DNA of 64,000 nt, taken from the NCBI RefSeq assembly GCF_002197665.1, contig NZ_NBBJ01000002.1, forward strand, positions 124,001 through 188,000, in the 5' to 3' direction. This stretch comes from Sphingomonas mucosissima. Its GTDB lineage: Bacteria; Pseudomonadota; Alphaproteobacteria; Sphingomonadales; Sphingomonadaceae. Below the pieces are notes generated by a model, which was not told the DNA's origin, did no database searches, and worked only from the letters and a program-made list of their open reading frames with translations. A program made the position numbers and the translations under genes. This document shows, piece after piece, positions 42,168 through 50,888 of the stretch. Position 1 is the stretch's first letter. Each line of letters opens with the position of its first letter.

Positions 42168-43105
42168 CCCTTTCGATCAACCAACTCGAAGAAGCGCGAC
42201 ACGCGCTCGAAGCGCCGCTGTTCGCCGACGTGGCGGGCGACATCGACGTGAGCTTTGAATTTTTCCCGCCCAAATCGGCGACGATGGAAGCGACCTTGTG
42301 GGATTCGATCGGCACGCTGGCGCCGCTTGGCCCGCGCTTCGTGTCGGTCACCTATGGCGCGGGCGGAACCACGCGTGAGCGTACGCATGCGACGGTGGCG
42401 CGGATCGCGCGCGAAACCGCGATCCCGGCCGCGGCGCACCTCACCTGCGTGGAGGCGACCCGCGAGGAGATCGACGCGGTGGCGAACGAATATTGGGCGG
42501 CCGGCGTGCGCCACATCGTCGCGCTGCGCGGCGATCCGCCGCGCGCGGGCGAGCGCTATGCCGCGCATCCAGGGGGGTATGAGAATGCCGCCGCGCTCGT
42601 GGAGGGACTGCGCCGGCTTCACCCGTTCGAGGTTTCGGTGGCTTGTTACCCCGAATGCCACCCGGATTCGAACGACGCGACCGCCGATCTCGACAATCTG
42701 AAGCGCAAGATCGACGCTGGCGCGACCCGCGCGATCAGCCAGTTCTTTTTCTCGCCGGACGTGTTCTTTCGCTACCGCGATGCCGTTGCCGCGGCGGGGC
42801 TCGACGCGGAGATCGTGCCGGGCATCATGCCGGTCAGCAATTTCGCGGCGGTCCAGCGCATGTCTGCGATGTGCGGCACCGAGGTTCCAGCGTGGATGGA
42901 GCGTCTGTTCGCCGGGCTCGACGATCTGCCGGGCGCGCGCCAACTCGTCTCCGCCACGCTCGCGGCGGAGCTGTGTCGCAAGCTCTACGCCGGCGGCGTG
43001 AAGCAATTCCACTTCTACACGCTGAACCGCGCCGAGCTGAGCTTTGCGATCTGCCATCTGCTCGGCGTGCGCGCCCAGGCGGATGATGGCCGCGCGGCGG
43101 CGTAA
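42164..43105 (+). CDS. metF: Methylenetetrahydrofolate reductase
   Basis: 313 residues. [49 protein letters not shown] has the FEFFPPK core of the MetF barrel, followed by [34 protein letters not shown] (FAD site) and [14 protein letters not shown]. It reduces 5,10-methylene-THF to 5-methyl-THF for methionine synthesis. It is coupled to the regulator by a 4-base overlap. metH, which usually follows in sphingomonads, is absent; a REP-like repeat and a convergent gene follow instead. Confidence 0.96.
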   Translation: [313 protein letters not shown]

Positions 43106-43174
43106 GGCCGCGTCCGCCTGTTACGCCGTTCTTCGGGCGAGGAAGAGTGACGTAGCGTTTCACTCACCACGATC

Positions 43175-43268
43175 GTCATGCCGGGCTCGTCCCGGCATCC
43201 AGGGTTCCGCACACCTATACGCCGATGAGTTTGCGGCGGTCTGGATGCCGGGACAGGCCCGGCAGGAC
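43175..43268. repeat. REP-like inverted repeat between convergent genes
   Basis: Two 28-base arms (43175-43202 and 43241-43268) are inverted copies with three mismatches, each containing CCGGGxxxGTCCCGG and reading GTCxTGCCGGGC...CCCGGCATCCAG. Such elements are common between convergent genes in sphingomonads and related alphaproteobacteria. The structure can fold into nested hairpins and may serve as a terminator. Confidence 0.8.
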
Positions 43269-43275
43269 ATTTGGC

Positions 43276-44271
43276 TCAGGCCAGTTCGGGCACGCGTATC
43301 GCTTCGGCGGCGATGGCGATCGAGCGCTTCCGGGCTTGGTGATCATAGATGCTGCTGGTGAGCATCACTTCGTCCACGCCGGTGCGCTTGACAAAGGCGG
43401 CGATTCCCGCGGCCACATCGTCGCGGTCGCCGATTGCGCTGCACGACAGCACCGAATCGAGAATGCGCGCGTGCATCGGCGGCAGGCTGTCGCGATAGCC
43501 TGGCACCGGCGGCTTCATCTTGCCCGGATTGCCGGTCCGCAGCGCCACGAACTGCTGCTGCTGCGAGCTGGCGAGTAGCTCCGCTTCCTCGCGCGTGTCC
43601 GCCGCAAAGACGTTGAAGCCCGCCATCGCATAGGGCCGCTCCAGCTGCGCGGAGGGCCGGAAATCACGGCGGTAAATGTCCATCGCCTGGTCCAGCGCTT
43701 CCGGCGCAAAGTGCGAGGCAAAGGCGTAAGGCATGCCCAGCATCGCCGCGAGCTGTGCCCCGAACAGCGAGGATCCCAGGATCCACAGGTCGGGTTTGGC
43801 GCCCGCGCCAGGGGTGGCGCGAATGCCGGTGCGGCCATCGTCCGCCAGATAGCTTTGCAGCTCGACCACGTCGTTGGGAAAGGCGTTGGGATCGCTGTCG
43901 AGCGTGCGGCGGATCGCGCGCGCCACCCGCTGGTCGCTCCCGGGCGCACGGCCGAGCCCCAGGTCGATGCGCCCGGGGAACAGCGCGTCCAGCGTCCCGA
44001 ACTGCTCGGCGATCTGCAGCGGCGCATGGTTGGGCAGCATGATGCCGCCCGCGCCAACCCGGATCGTGCTGGTCGCCGCCGCGACATGCGCGATCACCAC
44101 CGCCGTTGCGGCAGAGGCAATGCCCTCCATGCCATGGTGCTCGGCCACCCAATAGCGGCTGAAGCCATGTGCCTCAGCGTGGCGCGCCAGGTCAGCGGCA
44201 TTGGCAAGCGCGCCGGCGACAGTGCCGCCTTCGACGACGGGGACGAGATCGAGCAGCGAGAATTTGGTCAT
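43276..44271 (-). CDS. LLM class flavin-dependent oxidoreductase
   Basis: 331 residues from the ATG at 44271 ([16 protein letters not shown]); the frame is open upstream without family sequence. Luciferase-like barrel: [74 protein letters not shown], typical of the group with LLM proteins of the MsnO8/YhbW type. It uses reduced flavin and oxygen; the substrate is unknown. It converges on metF, and is divergent from the HAD gene. Confidence 0.9.
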   Translation of the reverse strand: MTKFSLLDLVPVVEGGTVAGALANAADLARHAEAHGFSRYWVAEHHGMEGIASAATAVVIAHVAAATSTIRVGAGGIMLPNHAPLQIAEQFGTLDALFPGRIDLGLGRAPGSDQRVARAIRRTLDSDPNAFPNDVVELQSYLADDGRTGIRATPGAGAKPDLWILGSSLFGAQLAAMLGMPYAFASHFAPEALDQAMDIYRRDFRPSAQLERPYAMAGFNVFAADTREEAELLASSQQQQFVALRTGNPGKMKPPVPGYRDSLPPMHARILDSVLSCSAIGDRDDVAAGIAAFVKRTGVDEVMLTSSIYDHQARKRSIAIAAEAIRVPELA

Positions 44272-44422
44272 GCACAAGATGTGGGCCGAAGAGTTGCGGA
44301 TCGCAACCTTGCGCCGTCGCGCCTGCGCCCAAGCGCTTCTTGATCGCGCCAAAGCTTTGCTGGGGAGGACCGTGGGCGGATTGCCTTGCCGAACCGCCCT
44401 GCGCTTGAGTACGAGCGCCCCC

Positions 44423-45088
44423 ATGCCGCCAGGACTTGACCATATCCGCGCCTGGGTCTTCGATCTCGACAATACGCTGTATCCGTCGAGCGCCGATCTG
44501 TTCGCGCAGATCGACACCAAGATGACCGACTATATCGCCCGGTTGCTAGGGCTGGACCGGGTGGAGGCACGCCGCATCCAGAAGGCCTATTTTCTCGGCC
44601 ACGGCACGACGCTCGCCGGGCTGATGGCCGAGCATCACGTCGATCCGCACGATTTCCTTGCCTTCGTCCACGATGTCGAGATGGACGTGCTGGAGGAGAA
44701 TGTGCCGCTCGCTGCCGCAGTGGCGAAGCTGCCGGGGCGCAAGGTGGTGTTCACCAACGGTGACGGCCCTTATGCCACGCGCGTGCTGGAGCGGCTGGGG
44801 TTGGGCGAAAGCTTCGAGGCGGTGCACGACATCCACGCCATGGATCTCGCCCCCAAGCCCGCGCCCTCCGCTTATGCCGGCCTGTGCGCGGCGCTGTCGA
44901 TCGATCCCACGACGGCCTTGTTCGCGGACGATATGGCGCGCAACCTCGCGCCGGCCAAGGCGATTGGCATGACCACCGTCTGGGTCGATAACGGGTCCGA
45001 ACAGGCGCACGATAGCGACCGCAGCTTCATCGATTATACCACGCCGGATCTCACCGCGTGGCTCCAGGGGATATTGGAAGACGCATGA
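44423..45088 (+). CDS. HAD-superfamily pyrimidine 5'-nucleotidase-like phosphatase
   Basis: 221 residues from the ATG at 44423. Motif [18 protein letters not shown], motif [13 protein letters not shown], motif III KPAPSAY and motif [21 protein letters not shown] are those of the SDT1/Phm8-like pyrimidine 5'-nucleotidase subfamily. It probably dephosphorylates UMP/CMP or a related phosphate in the cytoplasm. It overlaps dapD by four bases (ATGA at 45085), a coupled pair seen in sphingomonads; the metabolic link to lysine synthesis is unclear. Confidence 0.9.
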   Translation: MPPGLDHIRAWVFDLDNTLYPSSADLFAQIDTKMTDYIARLLGLDRVEARRIQKAYFLGHGTTLAGLMAEHHVDPHDFLAFVHDVEMDVLEENVPLAAAVAKLPGRKVVFTNGDGPYATRVLERLGLGESFEAVHDIHAMDLAPKPAPSAYAGLCAALSIDPTTALFADDMARNLAPAKAIGMTTVWVDNGSEQAHDSDRSFIDYTTPDLTAWLQGILEDA

Positions 45089-45903
45089 CCGATCTTGAGA
45101 CGACCATCGACGCCGCCTGGGAAAACCGCGCCGAGATCGGCCTCACTACCGCTGGCGAGGTGCGCGTTGCCGTGGATCGGGCGCTCGCCTTGCTCGATTC
45201 AGGCGCTGCGCGGGTGGCCGAACCTGATGGCAACGGCGGCTGGCGCGTCAATCAGTGGCTGAAGAAAGCGGTGCTGCTGTCCTTTCGCCTGAACGACAAT
45301 GCCTTGATCGATAACGGCCCAGGCGCGGGCCATTGGTTCGACAAGGTGCCGTCCAAATTCTCCGGCTGGGGCGAGGCGGAATTCCGCGCCGCCGGCTTCC
45401 GCGCGGTGCCCGGCAGCGTCGCGCGCCGCGGCGCCTTTATCGGCAAGGGCGCGATCCTGATGCCGAGCTTCGTCAATATCGGCGCCTATGTCGGTGAAGG
45501 CACGATGGTAGATACCTGGGCCACCGTCGGCAGCTGCGCTCAGATCGGCAAGAACGTGCACCTGTCCGGCGGTGTCGGCATCGGCGGCGTGCTGGAGCCG
45601 CTGCAGGCCGATCCCGTCATCATCGGTGATGGCGCCTTTATCGGTGCGCGCTCCGAAGTGGCCGAGGGCGTGCGCGTCGGCGAGGGCGCGGTGCTGTCGA
45701 TGGGCGTGTACCTCGGCGCGTCAACCAAGATCATCGACCGCGCGACCGGCGAGACGTTCATGGGCGAAGTGCCGCCCTATGCCGTGGTGGTGCCGGGCTC
45801 GACCGGCGGCGGGAATCTTGGCCTGTATTGCGCGGTGATCGTGAAGCGCGTTGACGAGCGCACGCGCTCCAAGACCAGCATCAACGAGTTGCTGCGCGAT
45901 TGA
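45085..45903 (+). CDS. dapD: 2,3,4,5-tetrahydropyridine-2,6-dicarboxylate N-succinyltransferase
   Basis: 272 residues from the ATG at 45085, overlapping the HAD stop. An N-terminal helical domain ([18 protein letters not shown]) precedes a left-handed beta-helix built from hexapeptide repeats, with [62 protein letters not shown] and a C-terminal VVVPGSTGG. DapD is the trimeric cytosolic enzyme that succinylates tetrahydrodipicolinate in the lysine/diaminopimelate pathway, using succinyl-CoA. Complete and canonical. Confidence 0.97.
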   Translation: MTDLETTIDAAWENRAEIGLTTAGEVRVAVDRALALLDSGAARVAEPDGNGGWRVNQWLKKAVLLSFRLNDNALIDNGPGAGHWFDKVPSKFSGWGEAEFRAAGFRAVPGSVARRGAFIGKGAILMPSFVNIGAYVGEGTMVDTWATVGSCAQIGKNVHLSGGVGIGGVLEPLQADPVIIGDGAFIGARSEVAEGVRVGEGAVLSMGVYLGASTKIIDRATGETFMGEVPPYAVVVPGSTGGGNLGLYCAVIVKRVDERTRSKTSINELLRD

Positions 45904-45916
45904 CGCGGTGGGAACG

Positions 45917-45943
45917 GGGAAGCCGCGGTGGGCGCGGCTTCCC
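45917..45943 (+). terminator. Hairpin after dapD (no T-tail)
   Basis: GGGAAGCCGCG pairs with CGCGGCTTCCC (11 perfect pairs) around GTGGG, 14 bases after the stop. No T-rich tail follows; it could be an intrinsic terminator of weak type or a 3' stability element. Confidence 0.5.
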
Positions 45944-46061
45944 GCCCACGCCTGCTTGCACTTCCTGCCCCGCGCACTGCGACGCGACGTTCCGTCAGTG
46001 AACCACGTTTGGCACCGCCGCTCCGGTGCCATCTGCGCGCAACGCACGGCCATCTTCATTA

Positions 46062-46094
46062 GATGAACGGGCCGTTGTTTTCGGTTCATGCAAC
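46062..46094 (+). promoter_or_regulatory. 33-bp upstream motif, copy 1 (glycine-zipper gene 1)
   Basis: GATGAAC-N8-GTTTTC-N-GTTCA-N-GCAAC, shared with 46991-47023 upstream of the paralogous gene (26 of 33 bases identical, same spacing). ATGAAC and GTTCAT form an inverted repeat with 15 bases between. It lies 72 bases before the start codon at 46167. Regulator unknown. Confidence 0.55.
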
Positions 46095-46166
46095 CTGCGT
46101 AACAGGCGTACGTTTCGATCCCGTACCTGTTTCACCAAGTGCGTGATTTTTTCGAGGGAGTGTAAA

Positions 46167-46475
46167 ATGCGTAAGATGATGTTGGCGCTCGGCGCCTCCG
46201 CCATGGTTCTGCCCAGCCTGGTCATCACCACCACCGACGCGGATGCGCAGCGTCGCAGTAGCTATCGCGAATGGAAGGGCAATGACGGCCGCTGGCGCTG
46301 CCGCAAGCCCGATGGCACCACGGGCCTGGTGGTCGGCGGTGTCGCCGGCGCGCTGCTGGGCCGCACCATCGATACCCGCGGCGATCGTACGCTCGGCACG
46401 CTGGGCGGTGCCGCCGTCGGCGCGCTGGCGGGACGCGAGGTCGAGCGCGGCACGAGCAAGCGTCGCTGCCGCTGA
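46167..46475 (+). CDS. Glycine-zipper 2TM domain protein, paralogue 1
   Basis: 102 residues from the ATG at 46167, after GAGGGAG. A signal-like N-terminus (about 1-27, ending DADA-Q) is followed by WKGNDGRWRCRKPDGTTG, then glycine-zipper repeats VVGGVAGALLGRTI and LGTLGGAAVGALAGREV, and a C-terminal cysteine. Such proteins are exported to the envelope or outer membrane. It is a paralogue of the gene at 47075, with the same GRxxCRxxDGTTGLxxGG core. Function unknown; an osmC gene lies between them. Confidence 0.85.
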   Translation: MRKMMLALGASAMVLPSLVITTTDADAQRRSSYREWKGNDGRWRCRKPDGTTGLVVGGVAGALLGRTIDTRGDRTLGTLGGAAVGALAGREVERGTSKRRCR

Positions 46476-46501
46476 CAGCGATCTCACCAACTTCAACACA
46501 A

Positions 46502-46528
46502 GGGGCGCGATCGTGATGATCGCGCCCC
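46502..46528 (+). terminator. Hairpin after glycine-zipper gene 1 (no T-tail)
   Basis: GGGGCGCGATC pairs with GATCGCGCCCC (11 perfect pairs) around GTGAT, 26 bases after the stop and 23 before osmC. No T-tail; may be a processing or attenuation hairpin. Confidence 0.5.
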
Positions 46529-46551
46529 GCGTGCGTTAGGAGAAGAACGAA

Positions 46552-46980
46552 ATGCCGACACGCAGTGGCTCCGCCCGATATGAAGGGCTTGGCAAAGACG
46601 GCAAGGGTTGGGTCTCGACCCAATCGCATGCGCTGTCCCAGCAGCCTTATGGCTTTGGCACGCGGTTCGAGAACGAGCCCGGCACCAATCCCGAAGAACT
46701 GATCGCCGCCGCTCACGCCAGCTGCTTCACCATGGCGCTCAGCTTTGCCCTTGCGGGCGCCGGGTACAGCGATGGCGCGCTGGAAACGAGTGCCAAGGTC
46801 ACGGTCGAAAAGGATGGTGAGGGCTTCACCATTACCAAATCGGCACTGGACCTGCGCGCGAAAGTGCCCGGTATATCGCCCGAGGAGTTCGAGAAGATCG
46901 CTAGAGAAGCCAAGAAGAACTGCCCTGTTTCCAAAGTATTGAATGCGGAAATGACGCTCTCCCATACGTTGGAAGGATGA
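46552..46980 (+). CDS. osmC: OsmC-family peroxiredoxin
   Basis: 142 residues. Both catalytic cysteines of the OsmC/Ohr family are present: HASCFTMALSF (about residue 60) and KKNCPVSKVL (about 125), with NPEELIAAAHASC as family signature. OsmC reduces organic hydroperoxides in the cytoplasm. RBS AGGAG precedes the ATG. It lies between two paralogous envelope proteins, so a shared stress regulation is plausible but not shown. Confidence 0.94.
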   Translation: MPTRSGSARYEGLGKDGKGWVSTQSHALSQQPYGFGTRFENEPGTNPEELIAAAHASCFTMALSFALAGAGYSDGALETSAKVTVEKDGEGFTITKSALDLRAKVPGISPEEFEKIAREAKKNCPVSKVLNAEMTLSHTLEG

Positions 46981-46990
46981 CTTTCACTGC

Positions 46991-47023
46991 GATGAACAGA
47001 GTGTAGTTTTCCGTTCACGCAAC
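46991..47023 (+). promoter_or_regulatory. 33-bp upstream motif, copy 2 (glycine-zipper gene 2)
   Basis: GATGAAC-N8-GTTTTC-N-GTTCA-N-GCAAC, the same as at 46062-46094. It is 51 bases upstream of the start codon at 47075, just after the osmC stop. Confidence 0.55.
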
Positions 47024-47074
47024 TTCGGCGCCCATTGGCAAGTTGTATTGCCATAACCAGCCAGGAGTTGTTTC

Positions 47075-47614
47075 ATGCGTATCATTCTGGCCGCTGTGAT
47101 GGCCGCCTCCACCGTTACCGCACTACCGGTGCAGGCGCAGGCCGGCCGCGAATATCGCAGCGAGGTGCGCGAGGCGCGCCGCGACTATCGTGACGATCTG
47201 CGGCGCGCGGATTCGCGGCGTGACGTGCGCCAGGCGCAGCGCGAATATCGCCGTGACGTTCGCGACGCCCGCCGCGATTGGCGAAACGATCGTCAGCAAT
47301 GGCGCGGGTTCGATTACAACCGCACGCCCCCGGGCCAGCGTGCCTATTATGCCGACAATTTCTACCGCGACGGTCGCTATTATCAGCAGCGCCGATTGAG
47401 CCGGAACGACCGGATCTATCGCGGCAACAACGGCCGCTATTATTGCCGCCGTTCGGACGGCACCACCGGCCTGATCATCGGCGGCATCGGTGGCGGTCTG
47501 CTCGGCAGCCTGCTGGCGAATGGCGGTTCCAACACCCTGGGCGCGCTGATCGGCGCCGGTGCCGGCGCGCTGCTCGGTAACTCGGTCGATCGTGGTCGGG
47601 TGGTCTGCCGCTAA
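47075..47614 (+). CDS. Glycine-zipper 2TM domain protein, paralogue 2 (RcnB-like linker)
   Basis: 179 residues; AGGAG before the ATG. A signal peptide (about 1-22, ending PVQA) is followed by an Arg/Asp/Tyr-rich stretch of repeated REYRxxVRxARRDYR units (about 25-85), predicted as charged helix. Then come FDYNRTPPGQRAYYADNFYRDGRYY and the core GNNGRYYCRRSDGTTGLIIGGIGGG with glycine-zipper segments and a C-terminal cysteine. Paralogous to the gene at 46167, with an extra charged domain. Probably outer-membrane or periplasmic; function unknown. Confidence 0.85.
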   Translation: MRIILAAVMAASTVTALPVQAQAGREYRSEVREARRDYRDDLRRADSRRDVRQAQREYRRDVRDARRDWRNDRQQWRGFDYNRTPPGQRAYYADNFYRDGRYYQQRRLSRNDRIYRGNNGRYYCRRSDGTTGLIIGGIGGGLLGSLLANGGSNTLGALIGAGAGALLGNSVDRGRVVCR

Positions 47615-47721
47615 GCTTTTCACCCCCTTCACGCTTTTTGCCGGATGTAACGGCGCGTACCATGGGCCGGCGAGCAATTGCCGGGCCTTTCGGCTTGTGG
47701 TAATCGGATGAGGAGGCGCAT

Positions 47722-48258
47722 GTGACAGTGGGGCAGGGCACAATCGGCGCCATCCTGGCGGGCGGCGCTGCGAGCCGGTTCGGATCGGACAAGGCGCTTG
47801 CCTCTTTCGAAGGTATCCCGCTCATCGATCATGTCGCGGCTGCGCTTCGGGTGCAGACCGTTGCCCTGGTGGTGGTGGGACGGGAGCACGGATCGCTCGA
47901 GCGTGTGGAGGATCATCCCCAGCCCGGCCTCGGCCCGCTTGGTGCGATCAGCGGCGCGCTGCGCTGGGCGCAGGCGCATGGCTATGCCGCGGTGCTGAGC
48001 GCCCCATGCGACGCGCCGTTGCTGCCCCCTGATCTCACGACGCGTCTCGCCGGGCCGGGCCCGGCCTATGTGGCGGGACTGCCGGTCCTCGGCTGGTGGC
48101 CGGCTGCGCTTGCCGACCATCTCGCGTCCTGGCTCGCCGCCGATCAGCCGCGCGCGGTGCGCCGTTGGGCCGCCGCCGTCGGCGCGCGCGAGGTGCGGCT
48201 CGAGACGCTGCCCCCGAATGTGAACACGCGGGAGGATCTGGCGGCGCTCACGCGATAG
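47722..48258 (+). CDS. mobA: Molybdenum cofactor guanylyltransferase MobA
   Basis: 178 residues; GTG start with GAGGAGG at good spacing (an ATG one base out of frame reads straight into a stop). Nucleotidyltransferase signature AILAGGAASRFGSDKA (LAGGxSxRxGxDKA, about residue 10), GLGPLGAISGALRWAQ and SAPCDAPLLPPDL (metal site). MobA attaches GMP to molybdopterin. No other cofactor or molybdoenzyme genes are in the window. It is somewhat shorter than E. coli MobA (194). Confidence 0.88.
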   Translation: MTVGQGTIGAILAGGAASRFGSDKALASFEGIPLIDHVAAALRVQTVALVVVGREHGSLERVEDHPQPGLGPLGAISGALRWAQAHGYAAVLSAPCDAPLLPPDLTTRLAGPGPAYVAGLPVLGWWPAALADHLASWLAADQPRAVRRWAAAVGAREVRLETLPPNVNTREDLAALTR

Positions 48259-48365
48259 ACTGGGGTTGCCGGCCTGGTGATTTGGAGCGGTTCTCGATCA
48301 CCTTGATCCGCTCGCCTTAAGCGTGGGGCGCGCCTGCAGCGACCACACTTACAGCACGGTCTTCA

Positions 48366-49046
48366 TCAGGCGATCCACCGCCAGATGCCCGCCGGCCACC
48401 CCGCAAGCGGCATGTGCGCCCATGTCGCAGCGAGCCAGACGACAGCCCCGCCCGCCAGCGCATGCATCCCGATCTTGCCCACCCGCGCGCGTCCCGCCGC
48501 CACCGCGGCGAAAGGCCAGTAGCTGGTGCGCCGTTCCCACTCGCGCCAGAAATCGGGCTGAAGCGCTTCCTTCTTCCGGTCCTGAAAATGCGCGCCGAGC
48601 AGCGCCAGCACGATGATCGACAGTGCCAGCACCACGTTGGACGGGTCGGGGAATACGAGGATGTGCACCATGCCCCAGATCGCGAAGCCCCACATCATCG
48701 GGTGGCGGGTGATCGCGAACACGCCGCGCGCTTCGGGCACGGCGCGGCTGTCCGCTTGCGGCAGGGCAGGATTGCGGACCAAAGATCCCATGAACAGGAT
48801 CGCGCCCGCCAGCATCAATACGGTGCCGATCGCCCAGATGAAATCGCCGACCGGCCAGAGCGACGGCGCCGGCGGCGCGGCGCGATAGGCGAGGGCAAGC
48901 CAGCCGAGCGTCAGGGCGGCAACAAGGCTGTAGAGCCCGAGAAAGCCTTTCTCGCCTACCGCCCCGACCAGCGGTTTTCGCAAGAGGTGAGACAGAAGGA
49001 AATGGGTGCCCACAAACGTCAGTGCTGCCGCGACGACATTGCCCAT
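48366..49046 (-). CDS. NnrU-family membrane protein
   Basis: 226 residues with six or seven hydrophobic segments. FVGTHFLLSHLLRKPLVGAVGEKGFLGLYSLVAALTLGWL, IFMGSLVRNPALP and GVFAITRHPMMWGFAIWGMVHIL are the NnrU signatures (the last shared with isoprenylcysteine methyltransferase-like proteins). First linked to nitric oxide metabolism in Rhodobacter, but also widespread in non-denitrifiers; role here unknown. GGGGGAGACGGGAA precedes the ATG. Confidence 0.88.
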   Translation of the reverse strand: MGNVVAAALTFVGTHFLLSHLLRKPLVGAVGEKGFLGLYSLVAALTLGWLALAYRAAPPAPSLWPVGDFIWAIGTVLMLAGAILFMGSLVRNPALPQADSRAVPEARGVFAITRHPMMWGFAIWGMVHILVFPDPSNVVLALSIIVLALLGAHFQDRKKEALQPDFWREWERRTSYWPFAAVAAGRARVGKIGMHALAGGAVVWLAATWAHMPLAGWPAGIWRWIA

Positions 49047-49089
49047 TTCCCGTCTCCCCCTCCTGATGACCCTAAGTCACTATTTCCCG

Positions 49090-49123
49090 ATCGGTCGCGC
49101 CGGCCGGAACCGGCGCGACCGAT
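49090..49123 (-). terminator. 14-bp hairpin after the peptide transporter gene
   Basis: A perfect inverted repeat, ATCGGTCGCGCCGG and its complement around six bases, 23 bases after the transporter stop (minus strand) and 43 before nnrU. The tail CGGGAAATAG is not T-rich. Confidence 0.55.
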
Positions 49124-49145
49124 TGATGCCAGGCGGGCAGCGGGC

Positions 49146-50750
49146 TTAGCGCCGCGTCTCCCCGCTAGTGTTCAGCCCCGCCGCCTTTGGCTCCGCCAGT
49201 TCCGCTTCGCCGGCCATGGCATGGTCGACATCGTCGCGCAGCGTATCGAGATGCATCCAGCGACGCACCAGCGGGCTGAGCGCCAGCACCGCCACGGCGA
49301 TCCCGATCGTCCACCAGCCGATGGTGGAGTAAATGGCGAGCGTGCCTTCCTTGGTCATCTCGCCGCTTTCACCGCCGGTCGCCTCGCCAATCTTGCCCGC
49401 GACGAAATTGCCCACCGCCGTCATGTAGAACCATGCGCCCATGATCAGGCTGGCGAGGTGTTTGGGCGCCAGCCGGTTCATCGCGCTGAGGCCCACGGGG
49501 GAGAGGCAAAGCTCGCCGGTGGTCTGCAGGAAGTAGATCGCGAAAACGAAGAACACCGGCGTCGCGACTTCCAGGCCGACGCTCTGCGCGCCCCACACGA
49601 AGACGAGGAACGAAAGGCCGACCTGCGCGAGCGCAAGGCCGAACTTTGCCGGCGCCGACGGCTCCAGCCCGCGCTTGCCAAGGAAGACCCAAAGCGCCGC
49701 AAAGATCGGGCCGAGCAACACGATGTAGATCGGGTTGATTGACTGGAACAGTGAGGCCGGCACATCGCCGCGATCGACAAAGCGATCGGTGTAGAGGTTC
49801 AGGCTGCCGCCGGCCTGTTCGAACAGGCCCCAGAACACCGGGTTCAGCGCGATGAGGAACAGCACGGCGAACATCCGATCGCGGGCATGCGGCTCCAGCT
49901 TGAAGCTTTCGAAGAGCACATAGCCGAGCATCGCGATGCCCGAGACGATCAGCAGCGTCTGAATAACATCCTGATATTGCACCAGCGCCCAGATCACCCC
50001 GACAGAGGCAAGGCCTACGCCGTACAGCGACCATTCCGTGCGCGCGGCGAGCGGCCGCGGCGCCTCGCCCTTCCCCAGCAACAGCGGCTTGCCCAGGATG
50101 AACACCACGAGGCCCAGCAGCATGCCGACGCCGGCCGCGCCAAAGCCATAGCTCCAGCCATAAGTTTCGCCCAGCCAGCCGGCCATGATCGTGCCGATCG
50201 CGGCGCCGGTGTTAATCCCGATGTAGAAGATCGTGTACGCACCATCGCGGCGCGGATCAGTGAGCGGGTAAAGCTGTCCCACGATCACTGAGATATTCGC
50301 CTTCAGGAAGCCGGTGCCGACGATGATGAAGGCCAGCGCCAGCCAGAAGATGTTGATCGCGGCCGATCCCTGGCCGCCTTCGCCTCCCACCGCCATGAGA
50401 AGGTGGCCGAGCGTCAGCATCACCGCGCCGAACGTCACCGCCTTGCGCTGCCCCAGGAAGCGATCGGCGAGATAGCCGCCGAGCACAGGGGTGATGTACA
50501 CCAGGCTGGTATAAGCGCCGTAGATCAGGTTCGACTTGCCGTCATCGAACAGCCAATGCTTCGTCAGGTAGAAGATCAGCAGCGCGCGCATGCCATAGTA
50601 GGAGAAGCGCTCCCACATTTCGGCAAAGAACAGGACGTAGAGCCCCTTGGGATGGCCGAGGAACTCCGGGCCTTTCTTGACGACGCCGGCGACACCGCCG
50701 GCCAACAGGATCGCAAGAAAGCCGAATGCGATCGTGGGAATGATGGGCAA
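49146..50750 (-). CDS. POT/PTR-family peptide:proton symporter
   Basis: 534 residues if started at the TTG at 50750, which has GGGGAG seven bases upstream; an upstream in-frame start 27 codons earlier is less likely. About 14 membrane helices. The POT signature is clear: FFAEMWERFSYYGMRALLIFYL near residue 40, and the second motif GTGFLKANISVIVGQLY. It imports di-/tripeptides (or oligopeptides) with protons across the inner membrane. It is 95 bases downstream of nnrU in transcription order reversed (nnrU follows it). Confidence 0.9.
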   Translation of the reverse strand: MPIIPTIAFGFLAILLAGGVAGVVKKGPEFLGHPKGLYVLFFAEMWERFSYYGMRALLIFYLTKHWLFDDGKSNLIYGAYTSLVYITPVLGGYLADRFLGQRKAVTFGAVMLTLGHLLMAVGGEGGQGSAAINIFWLALAFIIVGTGFLKANISVIVGQLYPLTDPRRDGAYTIFYIGINTGAAIGTIMAGWLGETYGWSYGFGAAGVGMLLGLVVFILGKPLLLGKGEAPRPLAARTEWSLYGVGLASVGVIWALVQYQDVIQTLLIVSGIAMLGYVLFESFKLEPHARDRMFAVLFLIALNPVFWGLFEQAGGSLNLYTDRFVDRGDVPASLFQSINPIYIVLLGPIFAALWVFLGKRGLEPSAPAKFGLALAQVGLSFLVFVWGAQSVGLEVATPVFFVFAIYFLQTTGELCLSPVGLSAMNRLAPKHLASLIMGAWFYMTAVGNFVAGKIGEATGGESGEMTKEGTLAIYSTIGWWTIGIAVAVLALSPLVRRWMHLDTLRDDVDHAMAGEAELAEPKAAGLNTSGETRR

Positions 50751-50888
50751 GAATACGCTCCCCAGTGATACGTTTTTCGGGGAACCAAGCCCCCTAACGG
50801 GCGAGCCTAGCGCGCAAATCCGCCAGACCAAAGCAGTTGTTGCGATTGCAACGAGGTGTTCCAGTTGCGGCGTCGCCCGCCGGTCGCC

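Noticed and set aside
46062..46094. EcfG or sigma-E promoter in the 33-bp motif
   Set aside because: GAAC and GTT elements are only 14 bases apart, while EcfG needs 16-17; sigma-E consensus spacing also does not fit.
48414..49742. Antisense frame of 442 codons across nnrU and the POT gene
   Set aside because: It spans two genes and an intergenic hairpin, with no start signal or domain.
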